In this document: positions 56,372 to 64,000 of the stretch, one piece after another
Position numbering within the stretch: the stretch's first letter is position 1
Layout: every line of letters starts with the position of its first letter
NCBI GenBank assembly: GCA_016712315.1
Contig: JADJRG010000013.1
Span: 1,772,001 to 1,836,000, forward strand
DNA from: Nannocystis sp.
Lineage (GTDB): Bacteria; Myxococcota_A; Polyangia; Nannocystales; Nannocystaceae
DNA: 64,000 bases
Direction of reading: 5' to 3'
The notes under the pieces: generated by a model
Seen by the model: only the letters and a program-made list of their open reading frames with translations
Database searches by the model: none
What the model was told of the DNA's origin: nothing
Position numbers and translations under genes: made by a program

Positions 56372-57415
56372 ATGCGGATCTGCATCCTCGGCGCGACAGG
56401 CTTGGTGGGGCGGGAGCTGCTGGATCTGGCGCCGCGAGCGTGGCCCGGCGCGGAGCTGGCGCTCTTCGCCAGCCGCGATCAGGCGCTCGACCACGACGGG
56501 CGGCGCTATGAGGTCGAGGCCGCGTGCGCGCTCGAGGCGGAGCAGGCGGCGCCCGGCGAGCTGGCGTTCGTGGCGCTCGATGACGCCCACTCGGCGCGCT
56601 ACGTGCCGCGGCTGCTGGCGCTCGGCTATCGGGTGATCGACAAGAGCAACACGTATCGGCTCGACCCAGCGGTGCCGCTGGTGGTCGCCGGGGTGAACGA
56701 CGCGGCGGTGGCGAGCGCGCGGCTGGTGGCGAACCCGAACTGCACGACGATCCCGCTGGCGCTGGCGCTGGCGCCGCTGCATCGCCGCTTCGGCGTCGAG
56801 GAGGTGACGGTCTCGACGTATCAGGCGATCAGCGGGGCAGGTCTGGCGCCGCTGGATGAGTTCTTACAGGCGTCGTCCGCTGGCTACGCGGCGGGCGATC
56901 GGCTGGGCGCGGCCTTCGATCCGGCGGCGTACGCGGGCAACACGGTGCCTCACAGCGGCGGCACCGACGACTCGGGGCTGAGCGCGGAGGAGCGCAAGCT
57001 CATCTTTGAGAGCCGGAAGATCTTGGGGGCGGCGGCGCTGCCGATCGCGGCTCAGTGCGCGCGGGTGCCCGTGGCGGTGGGGCACTATGAGCATGTGTGG
57101 CTGACTCTTGGGGCAGGCGCGCTGGGGCTCACGGCGGCGGAGATCGAGGCGATCCTGCGGGGCGCGGCGTTCGTGCGGCTGTCGGCGGGGGCGTCGGGCG
57201 CGGGGCTGTCGGCGCGGGCCTGCGTGGAGCACCGCGACGAGGCGCTGGTCGGCCGGCTGCGCGCAGATCCGCGCGACGGAGGCGGCAGGCGCTGGTGCCT
57301 CACGGTCGCGGCCGATAACCTGCGTATGGGCGCGGCGACCAACGCGGTCCGTGTCGCGAGCCGGTGGTTCCCCTCGTGGGACCCGGCGCTGCGCGGGCCT
57401 GGGGCCTCGATCTGA
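56372..57415 (+). CDS. asd: aspartate-semialdehyde dehydrogenase
   Basis: 347 residues. NADP-binding GATGLVGRELLDL at the N-terminus, VIDKSNTYR, the active-site Cys in VANPNCTTIPLALAL, STYQAISGAG, and the substrate-binding KLIFESRKIL/ARVPVAVGHYE with the catalytic His. The final TNAVRVASRW segment is as expected. It reduces aspartyl phosphate on the way to Lys, Thr, Met and cell-wall diaminopimelate. Start 15 bases after pyrC. Confidence 0.95.
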   Translation: MRICILGATGLVGRELLDLAPRAWPGAELALFASRDQALDHDGRRYEVEAACALEAEQAAPGELAFVALDDAHSARYVPRLLALGYRVIDKSNTYRLDPAVPLVVAGVNDAAVASARLVANPNCTTIPLALALAPLHRRFGVEEVTVSTYQAISGAGLAPLDEFLQASSAGYAAGDRLGAAFDPAAYAGNTVPHSGGTDDSGLSAEERKLIFESRKILGAAALPIAAQCARVPVAVGHYEHVWLTLGAGALGLTAAEIEAILRGAAFVRLSAGASGAGLSARACVEHRDEALVGRLRADPRDGGGRRWCLTVAADNLRMGAATNAVRVASRWFPSWDPALRGPGASI

Positions 57416-57435
57416 GGCGGCGCGGAGGGCGAGCG

Positions 57436-58581
57436 ATGGCGGAGACGACCGGCGATATGCACAACGAGATCAAAGAGATCAAGAAAATCGGGATCACGAC
57501 CGGCGGCGGCGACTGCCCCGGGCTCAACGCGGTGATCCGGGCGGTGGTGCTGCGGGCGAGCGCGCTGGGGATCGAGGTGATCGGGATCGAGGACGGCTTT
57601 GGTGGGCTGCTGCACGACGAGCCGCTGGGCGCTCGTACGCTGACGACGCGCGACGTCGCGACGATCCTCGATCGCGGCGGGACGATCCTCGGTACGACCA
57701 ACCGCGGCAATCCGTTCTCCTATCCTGCGCCCGGCGGCGGCCTGGTCGATCGTTCAGGTGAGGTGATCGACAAGGTGCGGGCGCTGGGGATCGATCTGGT
57801 GATCACCGTCGGCGGCGACGGCACGCAGGAGATCGCGGCGGGTCTTGACAGGCTCGGCTTGCCGGTGATCGGGGTGCCGAAGACGATCGATAACGACCTG
57901 GCGGCGACGCTGGAGACCTTCGGCTTCGGCACGGCGGTGCAGGTGGTGGTCGACGCGCTCGACCGCCTGCGCACGACCGCCGAGTCGCACGACCGGATCA
58001 TGCTGCTCGAGGTGATGGGCCGCGACGCCGGCTGGATCGCGCTGCACTCGGGGATCGCCGGCGGCGCCGACGTGATCCTGCTGCCGGAGCTGCCGTATGA
58101 GCCGAAGGCGGTCGCGGAGGCCCTAACAAAGATCTACGCGGGCGGGCGCCACTTCGCGCTGATCGTCGTCGCCGAGGGGGCGAGGATCGCCGGTGAGGGG
58201 GTCGTGACCAAGACGGTCGAGGGCGCGCTGGCGGGCCGGCACGCGCCGATCCTCGGCGGCGCGGCGCACCTGGCGGCGAACCGCCTGGCGGCGCTGATGC
58301 CTGGCCTCGAGTACAGGGTGACGGTGCTCGGACACATCCAGCGCGGCGGCACGCCGATCGCCTACGACCGGATCCTGGCGTCGCGCCTCGGGGTGGAGGC
58401 GGTGGAGGCGGCGATCCGCGGCGAGCGGGGGGTGCTGGTGGCCTCCTTCCCGCCGGAGATCTGCACGGTCCCGCTCTCGAGCGCGGTCGGGAAGGTGCGC
58501 ACGGTCGACGTGGGGGGGCAATTGCTCGCGCACGCGCGCGCGCTCGGCATCACCTTCGGCGTGGCGCGCTCGGCGAGCTGA
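57436..58581 (+). CDS. pfkA: 6-phosphofructokinase
   Basis: 381 residues from ATG 57436, with GGAGGG six bases upstream. Motifs: GITTGGGDCPGLNAVIR, GTILGTTNRGNP, VITVGGDGTQEI, VIGVPKTIDNDL, the MGRDAGWIA and GGRHFALIVVAEGA stretches, and VLGHIQRGGTPIAYDRI. The GGDG glycine favours ATP, whereas the K in PKTIDND is the residue of PPi-type and group III enzymes. So it belongs to the mixed-substrate group III rather than the E. coli PfkA type. Controls glycolytic entry. Confidence 0.95.
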   Translation: MAETTGDMHNEIKEIKKIGITTGGGDCPGLNAVIRAVVLRASALGIEVIGIEDGFGGLLHDEPLGARTLTTRDVATILDRGGTILGTTNRGNPFSYPAPGGGLVDRSGEVIDKVRALGIDLVITVGGDGTQEIAAGLDRLGLPVIGVPKTIDNDLAATLETFGFGTAVQVVVDALDRLRTTAESHDRIMLLEVMGRDAGWIALHSGIAGGADVILLPELPYEPKAVAEALTKIYAGGRHFALIVVAEGARIAGEGVVTKTVEGALAGRHAPILGGAAHLAANRLAALMPGLEYRVTVLGHIQRGGTPIAYDRILASRLGVEAVEAAIRGERGVLVASFPPEICTVPLSSAVGKVRTVDVGGQLLAHARALGITFGVARSAS

Positions 58582-58772
58582 ACGACGCGCGGGCCGTAGA
58601 GGTCTGCGGAGCCCCAGGCGGCGCGGATCTGCGGACGCGTGGGGCTCTCGGCTCGGTCGGCCGCGTCTCAGCGAGGTGCGAAGATGCGCGCGTCGGGGGC
58701 GTGTTCGTCCCGAGCAGACGGTCGGCGGTGATGCCGCTTGCGAAAAGATCGCGGCCGCGTTCTCCTGCGTCG

Positions 58773-59909
58773 ATGAACGAATGCCGCGTGCGTGCGCTGT
58801 GCCAGGTGACCGTTGCTGTGCTGGCCCTTTGCCCCGCGCCCCTGCTCGCTGCGCCTGACGGTGCAGCGGCGATGGGCGAGCCCGCGCAGGAGGAGCCCGC
58901 GCAGGAGGAGCCTGCGCCGGAGATCGCGCCGGAGGAGCAGCCATCACCGGTCGCGAGCGAGCCGGCGACGGTGGACGAGCCCGACACTACCGCGCTCGAT
59001 GAGGGGCGACCCAAGGACAACGCGCTGCCGGTCGCGAGCGGGCCGCCGATGGCGCCGAAGCACCGGATCACCTACCTCAACGCGACCTTCGTGCGGATCA
59101 ACCCGATCGGCCTCGAGAACCGCTTTCGCGTGATGTATCAGCGCCGCCTGTGGGGGCGCAGCGGCAAGCTCTTTGACAACACGTACGTCGGGATCGGGCC
59201 GCGCCTCGACGTCGCCCCCTCGAACACGCGCGTCGGTGGGCTCATCGAGGTGGTGCCGCTGGCGATCCTCCAGCTCCGCGCGTCGTACTACATGCTCGCG
59301 TACTTCGGCTCGCAGAAGTACAAGGCGCACCCCTTCGAGTCGCCGAACGATGACTTCGGCCCCGACCAGATCGCCGAGCGCGTCGCGAACAACCAGGCGA
59401 TCAACACGTACGGCGGTCAGGCGGAGCTGAGCGCGCTCTTGCAGCTCAAGTTCGGGCCGATCGCGGTGCGCAATGAGTTCACCGGCCTGAATTTCCAGGT
59501 CAACCTGCCCGACCCGAGCGATGTCTACTACGACATCCGCACCGATATGCTGGTGCCAGGGCGCGGCTGGGTGATCAGCAACGAGTCGGATCTCTTGTAC
59601 GTCAACGACAAGATCCGGCTGACCGCCGGCGTGCGCGCGACCTACCTGCGCGCGTTCTATCCGCCCGAGGTCTTCGGTGACGCGGACCCCGAGGTCAAAG
59701 GGCAAAACGACCACTTCCGGGTGGGCCCGCTGGTCACCTATCGCTTCAAGGATCGGCCCGAAAAACGCTTCGTCCGACCGACGCTGTTCGTCGCGGCGCA
59801 GTGGTGGGTGAAGCACCGCTATCGCGCGGGCCAGCAGGTGAGCCAGGCGATGCCGCTGATGGTGCTGGGCTTCCTCTTCTCCGGCGACTTCTGGCCGAAG
59901 CCGCGGTGA
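58773..59909 (+). CDS. outer-membrane beta-barrel-like protein of unknown function
   Basis: 378 residues from ATG 58773 (MNECRVRALCQVTVAVLALCPAPLLAAP), a signal peptide with AxA cleavage. An acidic Pro/Glu repeat (EPAQEEPAQEEPAPE) follows. The remaining 280 residues alternate aromatic and polar residues in strand-like blocks (RITYLNATFVRINPIGLENRFRVMYQRRLW, ASYYMLAYFG, AVRNEFTGLNFQV, RVGPLVTYRFKD, LFVAAQWWVKHRY, GFLFSGDFW), typical of a barrel. No TonB box or plug is seen. Function unknown. Confidence 0.82.
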   Translation: MNECRVRALCQVTVAVLALCPAPLLAAPDGAAAMGEPAQEEPAQEEPAPEIAPEEQPSPVASEPATVDEPDTTALDEGRPKDNALPVASGPPMAPKHRITYLNATFVRINPIGLENRFRVMYQRRLWGRSGKLFDNTYVGIGPRLDVAPSNTRVGGLIEVVPLAILQLRASYYMLAYFGSQKYKAHPFESPNDDFGPDQIAERVANNQAINTYGGQAELSALLQLKFGPIAVRNEFTGLNFQVNLPDPSDVYYDIRTDMLVPGRGWVISNESDLLYVNDKIRLTAGVRATYLRAFYPPEVFGDADPEVKGQNDHFRVGPLVTYRFKDRPEKRFVRPTLFVAAQWWVKHRYRAGQQVSQAMPLMVLGFLFSGDFWPKPR

Positions 59910-59974
59910 GGCCCGAGTCGCCCGTGATGGCCCCTTGCGAGGGCGGCGCGGCCGGTTCACCATCCGCCCCTCGC

Positions 59975-60277
59975 ATGACCGACACGCTACGCGCAGGGAT
60001 CCTCGAGGCAGCGGCTGAGCAGGGCGATCAGGGGGTCGCGATGGGGGCGATCGTCGACGCGATGGTTCTGCGGGGGCACCGCGCCGAGCGGGTCGAGGCG
60101 GCGCTGTGGGAGCTGCTCGGCCAGCGACGCCTCACGCCGAGCGGCTTCATCTGCCGGACGCTGCGCCGCCGCAGCAGCGACGGGGCGGCGTCGCTGGGGC
60201 GCGTCTACGAGCTGCTGCTGATCCCGTGGTCGCCGGCGCAAGATCAGCAGCTCGACCTCGGGCTGGTCGGCCAGTGA
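59975..60277 (+). CDS. small hypothetical protein upstream of Dus
   Basis: 100 residues from ATG 59975 (MTDTLRAGILEAAAEQGDQGVAMGAIVDAM). The helical pattern AIVDAMVLRGHRAERVEAALWELLGQRRLTPSGFICR suggests a winged-helix fold, with the last part ending QDQQLDLGLVGQ. No cysteine cluster or signal. Its stop overlaps the start of the next gene as GTGA, so the two are co-translated. Function unknown; a nucleic-acid-binding accessory is possible. Confidence 0.75.
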   Translation: MTDTLRAGILEAAAEQGDQGVAMGAIVDAMVLRGHRAERVEAALWELLGQRRLTPSGFICRTLRRRSSDGAASLGRVYELLLIPWSPAQDQQLDLGLVGQ

Positions 60278-61299
60278 GCGCCGCGGCGTGGCAGGCGGTG
60301 CGCGCGGTGATCGCTGGCTCGCCGGCGAGCGCGGGGCTCTTCCTCGCGCTCGCGCCGATGGACGGGGTGACGGACGCGGTGTACCGCGAGGTGATCACAG
60401 ATCTCGACGGCGGGCGCAGCGGCGTGAGCGCCTGTGTCAGCGAATTCGTGCGGGTCTGCCGCGATCCGGCGCCCGCGAAGGTGTTGCTCGCTCACTGCCC
60501 CGAGCTGGCGCGCGGCGGCCATACACGCGCTGGGGTGCCGGTGCTGGTCCAACTGCTCGGAGGCGACCCGGCGGCGCTGGCGGCGACGGCGGCGCTGGCG
60601 GCTCGCCTCGGCGCGCCTGGCGTGGACCTGAACTTCGGCTGCCCGGCGAAGACGGTGAACAACCACGACGGCGGCGCGGCGCTGCTGCGCTGTCCGGCGC
60701 GGATCTACGGGATCGTCGCGGCGGTGCGCGACGCGGTGCCGGCGGCGCTGCCGGTGAGCGTGAAGATCCGCGTGGGTTGGGACTCGAGCGAGGGGATCGA
60801 GGAGATCGCGGCGGCGGTGCGGGGCGGCGGCGCGAGCTGGCTTACAGTACATGCCCGAACGCGCACCCAAGGATACGCGCCGCCGGTCGAGTGGCCGGCG
60901 ATCGGCAGGGCGCGGGCGAGCTGTGGGCTGCCGACGGTGGCGAACGGGGATCTCCTCGCGGTCGCGGACGTCGCGGCGTGCGCGGCCCAGAGCGGCTGCT
61001 CGGCGTTTATGATCGGCCGCGGGTCGATGGTCGATCCGTGGTTGTTCGCGCGTCTGCGCGGCTGGCGGGCGGAGGATCGCGGGGACGCGGGGGTCGCGGC
61101 CCTAGCGGCGCTGTGGCGCGACTACCACGAGCGGCTGCGTGCGGCGGGGGTGAGCCCAGGTCGCGCGCTGTGCCGCGTGAAGCAGTGGCTGCGCTTCGCG
61201 GCGGAGCGGCGGGCAGCGCTGACGAGCCTGTTCAACGAGATCAAGATCCTCGACCGCTGGGAGGACGCGCTCGCGGTGATCGACGCGGCGGCGGCTTGA
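60274..61299 (+). CDS. tRNA-dihydrouridine synthase (DusC-like)
   Basis: 341 residues from GTG 60274. FMN TIM-barrel enzyme: FLALAPMDGVTDAVYREV, then VLVQLLGGDPAAL, DLNFGCPAKTVNNHDGGAALL with the catalytic Cys, VSVKIRVGWDS, LTVHARTRTQGY, VANGDL and GCSAFMIGRGSM. It reduces uridines in the D-loop of tRNA. The sequence is closest to the DusA/DusC subfamilies, but the exact subfamily is unsure. Coupled to the small gene before it by a GTGA overlap. Confidence 0.93.
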   Translation: MSAAAWQAVRAVIAGSPASAGLFLALAPMDGVTDAVYREVITDLDGGRSGVSACVSEFVRVCRDPAPAKVLLAHCPELARGGHTRAGVPVLVQLLGGDPAALAATAALAARLGAPGVDLNFGCPAKTVNNHDGGAALLRCPARIYGIVAAVRDAVPAALPVSVKIRVGWDSSEGIEEIAAAVRGGGASWLTVHARTRTQGYAPPVEWPAIGRARASCGLPTVANGDLLAVADVAACAAQSGCSAFMIGRGSMVDPWLFARLRGWRAEDRGDAGVAALAALWRDYHERLRAAGVSPGRALCRVKQWLRFAAERRAALTSLFNEIKILDRWEDALAVIDAAAA

Positions 61300-61330
61300 C
61301 CCTGCGGGTGGCGGTGGCGATCCTCTGCCG

Positions 61331-61810
61331 ATGTCAGGATCGTCCTCCCCCGAGCAACGCTTCGCCGCGAGCCGTGAGGCCCGACCCTGCGCTGAGTGCA
61401 CGGTGTGCTGCACGGTGATGGAGGTGCGCGAGCTGGGCAAGCCGGGTGGGCGCGCTTGCCCTCACCTGTGCGCGAGCGGCTGCGGGATCTACGAGGCGCG
61501 ACCGCCGTCGTGCCAGCGCTTCGACTGCCTGTGGCGCCTCGGCTTCGCTCGCGATGAGGATCGGCCGGACCAATTCGGGGTGATGTTCGAGATCGCGCCG
61601 CCGGATCAAGACTCGAAGATCCAGGCGGTGATCGCCTTCGAGGCGACCGCGGGCGCGCTCGACGATGAGCGGGTGCGTTATCAGCTCCAGCGCCACGCGA
61701 AGCGGCACTTGATCGTTCTGGTGCGCGGCAGGCCGATCGGCCTGATGGGGCCGCGCGAGCTGATCGGGCGCTGGCAACAGAGCCGCAGCCGCGCGGCGCT
61801 GGGCCTGTGA
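61331..61810 (+). CDS. YkgJ-family Cys-cluster protein
   Basis: 159 residues. Zinc/iron-chelating motif: CAECTVCCTVM, then CPHLCASGCGIYEARPPSCQRFDCLWRLGF, matching the CxxCxxCC...C..C...CxIY..RP..C family. The C-terminal half is a mixed sequence ending in QQSRSRAALGL. Role unknown; homologues bind metal through about eight Cys. Starts 31 bases after the Dus gene, so likely in the same operon. Confidence 0.9.
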   Translation: MSGSSSPEQRFAASREARPCAECTVCCTVMEVRELGKPGGRACPHLCASGCGIYEARPPSCQRFDCLWRLGFARDEDRPDQFGVMFEIAPPDQDSKIQAVIAFEATAGALDDERVRYQLQRHAKRHLIVLVRGRPIGLMGPRELIGRWQQSRSRAALGL

Positions 61811-61824
61811 GCAGGGCGCGACGC

Positions 61825-62628
61825 TCAGCGCAGGGCGTAGAGCAGGATCGCGGCGGCCGCGGCGACGTTGAGCGAGTCGACCTCGCCGCCGATGGGGATG
61901 ATCACGCGGGCATCGGCGACGCTCAAGAGCGTGGGGCTGAGGCCGTCGCCCTCGTTGCCGAGGACGATGATCTCGTGGGCGCCTCGCCGCAGCTCCGGCA
62001 GCGGCGTCGCGTCGGCGGCGAGGGCGGCGGCGAGGATCCTCGGCGTGGGTGAGAGCTCGGCGCGTAGCGCCTCGAGGGCCGCGGGTAGATCGGTGGGGGC
62101 GGCGATCGGCAGGGAGAAGCTGTTGCCGATCGCGGCGCGTACACCTCGTCGGCTCCACGGATCGCCGCAGCCAGGCCCGAGGATCGCCAGATCGGCGCCG
62201 AAGGCCCGCGCGGAGCGGAGGATCGCGCCGATGTTGACGGGATCGGCGACAGCCTCGGTGACGACGACGGTCGAGCGCGGGCGGCCTCGTAGGTAGAGGA
62301 CGGGATCGACGGGCAGCGGACGGCGGGCGAGCGCCGCGACGCCGCGGTGGCGGTTGAAGCGGACGATCGCGTCGAAGAGCTCGGGCTCGGCGATGTAGAT
62401 CGGCGCGGAGGTCGGCAGCTCGTCGGCGAGCTGGGTGAGGCGACCCGGGGTGAGCAGCATCGCCTCGACCTCGAGGCCGCTGGCCAGGAGCCGGCGGACG
62501 ACGTGCTCGGTCTCGGCGACGAAGCGGAGGGGGTCGCTCAGCTCGCCCGCGCGAGGGCTACGGAAGGGGATGACGCGGGGATCGTCAGGGTCGGTGATCG
62601 TCTCACCGTGTGATCGCGCGTGAATCAT
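61825..62628 (-). CDS. SpoU/TrmH-family RNA 2'-O-methyltransferase
   Basis: 267 residues. An N-terminal substrate-binding part (FVAETEHVVRRLLASGLEVEAMLLTP) precedes the SPOUT domain. VTEAVADPVNIGAILRSARAFGADLAILGPGCGDPWSRRGVRAAIGNSFSLPI is motif 1; IIVLGNEGDGLS is motif 2; VIIPIGGEVDSLNVAAAAAILLYAL is motif 3, which contributes to the trefoil knot. It 2'-O-methylates rRNA or tRNA with SAM. Start ATG 62628. Convergent with the YkgJ gene. Confidence 0.94.
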   Translation of the reverse strand: MIHARSHGETITDPDDPRVIPFRSPRAGELSDPLRFVAETEHVVRRLLASGLEVEAMLLTPGRLTQLADELPTSAPIYIAEPELFDAIVRFNRHRGVAALARRPLPVDPVLYLRGRPRSTVVVTEAVADPVNIGAILRSARAFGADLAILGPGCGDPWSRRGVRAAIGNSFSLPIAAPTDLPAALEALRAELSPTPRILAAALAADATPLPELRRGAHEIIVLGNEGDGLSPTLLSVADARVIIPIGGEVDSLNVAAAAAILLYALR

Positions 62629-62669
62629 GACCTCGCGGGCGACACGCTAGGGTCGTCGCGATCGCGCGG

Positions 62670-63836
62670 TCAAGCGGCGCGGGGACCTGCCGTGAAGATC
62701 CGCGCGAGCAGATCCACGCCGCGCTCGACCACCGCGGGCGGCGCGGCGGTGAAGCAGACGCGGATGTGCGTGGCATAGGGGCCGAAGCTCGGGCCGGGCG
62801 CGACCAAGAGGCCGTGATCGGCGCAGCGCGCGAGCAGCCCCGGCAGGCCGTCGTCGCCGAGGTGCGCGGCGACGTCGAAGAAGAGGAAGGTGCCGCCCGC
62901 GGGGGGGGGCAGCCCGAGCCGGGCGGCGGCGGCGTCTCCGGCGGCCTGGTAGCGGGCGCGAGCGTCCGCCAGCCACGCGTCACCTGGCCCTTCGAGCACT
63001 CGAGCGGCGGCGACCTGCGAGGCGGTCGGGGTGCTGTAGAAAGTGTGGGCGGCGATCTTGCGGGCGCCGGCGATCACCGCGGGCGGGCCGACGACGTAGC
63101 CGCAGCGGTTCCCCGCCATGCCATAGGCCTTGGAGAAGGAGTGGGCGGCGAGCGTGCGCTCCGGCGCGAGCGCGCGGCAATAGACGTGCTCGCCGCGGTA
63201 GACGTAGTCCTCATAGACCTCGTCGGCGAAGATCCACAGCCCTTCGCGGGCTGCCCACGCGACTAGCGCTTCGAGCCATGTCCTCGGGAGCAGCTCACCG
63301 GTGGGGTTGTTGGGGGTGTTGAGGTAGATCGCCGCGGCGCGGGGGCCGCGGTGCGCGGCGACGATCGCGACGGCCTCGTCGGCGCTGTGAGCGGCGCCGA
63401 AGAGGGGCACAGGGACGGGGACGCCGTGGTACTGGCGGACGATCCCGGCGATCAGCGGCCAGTAGGGGGCGAGGCAGAGCACCTCTTCGCCAGGGGCGAT
63501 CGTCGCGCCGACCATCGCCCCGAGCGCGCCGGTGGCGCCGGCGGCGATCAACACGTGATCCCGCTGCGTGTCGACGCCGACCCGCGCTCGCTGCCGCGCG
63601 ACGACCGCGTCGACCAGGCGCGGCAGCCCCTCAGGCGGCGCGTAGCGGTGGAGGCCGGGGTTCTGGGCGCTCTTGAGGTCTTCCATGTGAGCGCCGACCG
63701 GCGGGTCGAGCCAGGTGTCGCCGACGTGGAGGGGATAGGTCTCGCCTGGGTGGGCCGCGAGGCGCTCAGCGAGGGAGGAGTAGATCGAGCCGCCGAGCGC
63801 GGCGACAGCGGGAGCCATGGCGGGGAAGCGCGGCAT
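62670..63836 (-). CDS. PLP-dependent class I/II aminotransferase
   Basis: 388 residues from ATG 63836. YPLHVGDTWLDPP near the N-terminus, AAGATGALGAMVGATIAPGEEVLCLAPYWP, NTPNNPTGELLP with the substrate-contact Asn, FADEVYEDYVYRGEH and the PLP-Lys in SFSKAYGMAGNRCGYVVGP. Then IRVCFTA near the C-terminus carries the carboxylate-binding Arg. Substrate amino acid not deducible; the family includes aspartate and aromatic aminotransferases. Another Met at 63881 is possible but less likely. Confidence 0.93.
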   Translation of the reverse strand: MPRFPAMAPAVAALGGSIYSSLAERLAAHPGETYPLHVGDTWLDPPVGAHMEDLKSAQNPGLHRYAPPEGLPRLVDAVVARQRARVGVDTQRDHVLIAAGATGALGAMVGATIAPGEEVLCLAPYWPLIAGIVRQYHGVPVPVPLFGAAHSADEAVAIVAAHRGPRAAAIYLNTPNNPTGELLPRTWLEALVAWAAREGLWIFADEVYEDYVYRGEHVYCRALAPERTLAAHSFSKAYGMAGNRCGYVVGPPAVIAGARKIAAHTFYSTPTASQVAAARVLEGPGDAWLADARARYQAAGDAAAARLGLPPPAGGTFLFFDVAAHLGDDGLPGLLARCADHGLLVAPGPSFGPYATHIRVCFTAAPPAVVERGVDLLARIFTAGPRAA

Positions 63837-63911
63837 CGGTGCGGTTTGACGAGCTTGGCGGGCCGGGCGGGGCGCGGTCAATCCTCCGCGTGGGGATGGT
63901 TCTCCTGCGGA

Positions 63912-64000
63912 CTAAAATGAAACGGGCCCGGGGCGCGGGCGGATCCCGTGGGTCGCGAGCGCTGGGTCGATCGACTCCACCAGCTCGCTGTCGATCCCCG
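63912..64000 (-). CDS. C-terminal end of an unidentified gene
   Basis: The minus strand reads open from the window edge to a TAG at 63914-63912. The last 28 residues read GIDSELVESIDPALATHGIRPRPGPVSF. The amino-acid pattern and lack of stops suggest a real C-terminus, but it is too short to identify. Confidence 0.45.
   Translation of the reverse strand, partial: GIDSELVESIDPALATHGIRPRPGPVSF

Noticed and set aside
54995..56782. 595-codon minus-strand frame
   Set aside because: Antisense to pyrC and asd, which carry clear catalytic motifs.

Overview
The window is high-GC DNA (strong G/C at third codon positions) from a myxobacterium, most likely of the Nannocystis/Plesiocystis/Enhygromyxa group. 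The evidence is the mix of HRDVSPxN-type Ser/Thr kinases and about ten secreted lipoproteins with Thr/Ser/Asp-rich linkers, myxobacterial cysteine-rich CGDGxxxxGExCDDGN repeats, FG-GAP repeats and MopE-like metal-binding motifs, set among ordinary housekeeping genes. This placement is inferred from protein style; no rRNA is present.

Layout. 1-7.2 kb: a Ser/Thr kinase cut by the window edge, a large FG-GAP lipoprotein, and three minus-strand surface lipoproteins including an OmpA-domain one. 7.3-11.2 kb: an accessory-looking stretch with an HTH-tyrosine recombinase, a ligase-less polynucleotide kinase-phosphatase, and a 55-codon peptide gene with two perfect repeats directly upstream of an MvdC/MvdD-like ATP-grasp ligase. 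I read the last two as a candidate graspetide (side-chain-crosslinked peptide) locus. 11.3-15.6 kb: a cysteine-rich lipoprotein, a PLP decarboxylase, and a NarL-type regulator overlapping an alpha/beta hydrolase. 15.7-22.3 kb: metH and a glgC-glgA pair. 22.4-32.0 kb: a Gly-rich RRM protein, a TPR protein, ychF, a lipoprotein, then the pdxA-uvrA-rhodanese-hydrolase operon. 32.1-35.5 kb: DUF3108-like protein, transmembrane Ser/Thr kinase coupled to a gamma-carbonic-anhydrase-like protein, and tRNA-Leu(CAG). 35.6-47.8 kb: a lipoprotein-rich block (pectin-acetylesterase-like, cysteine-rich, ceramidase-like, beta-propeller-like, fibrinogen-like) with ExbD, an ECF-type sigma factor, HupE/UreJ and a radical SAM/SPASM enzyme beside two tandem zinc-ribbon lipoproteins. 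47.9-64 kb: housekeeping (RluD-type pseudouridine synthase, carAB, pyrC, asd, pfkA, tRNA-dihydrouridine synthase, SpoU methyltransferase, aminotransferase).

Genes that work together: carA-carB and pyrC supply the early steps of pyrimidine synthesis; glgC makes ADP-glucose for glgA; several pairs are translationally coupled through ATGA or GTGA overlaps (glgC/glgA, pdxA/uvrA, kinase/carbonic anhydrase, ceramidase/hupE, small protein/Dus).

Caution: eight genes between about 3.8 and 20.9 kb, including metH and glgA, are broken by single-base indels, mostly at G/C runs, whereas nothing from 20.9 to 64 kb is. Each is repaired by one base per break, so I annotate them as single genes and suspect poorly polished sequence rather than true pseudogenes. 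No stretch longer than 300 bases lacks a gene.
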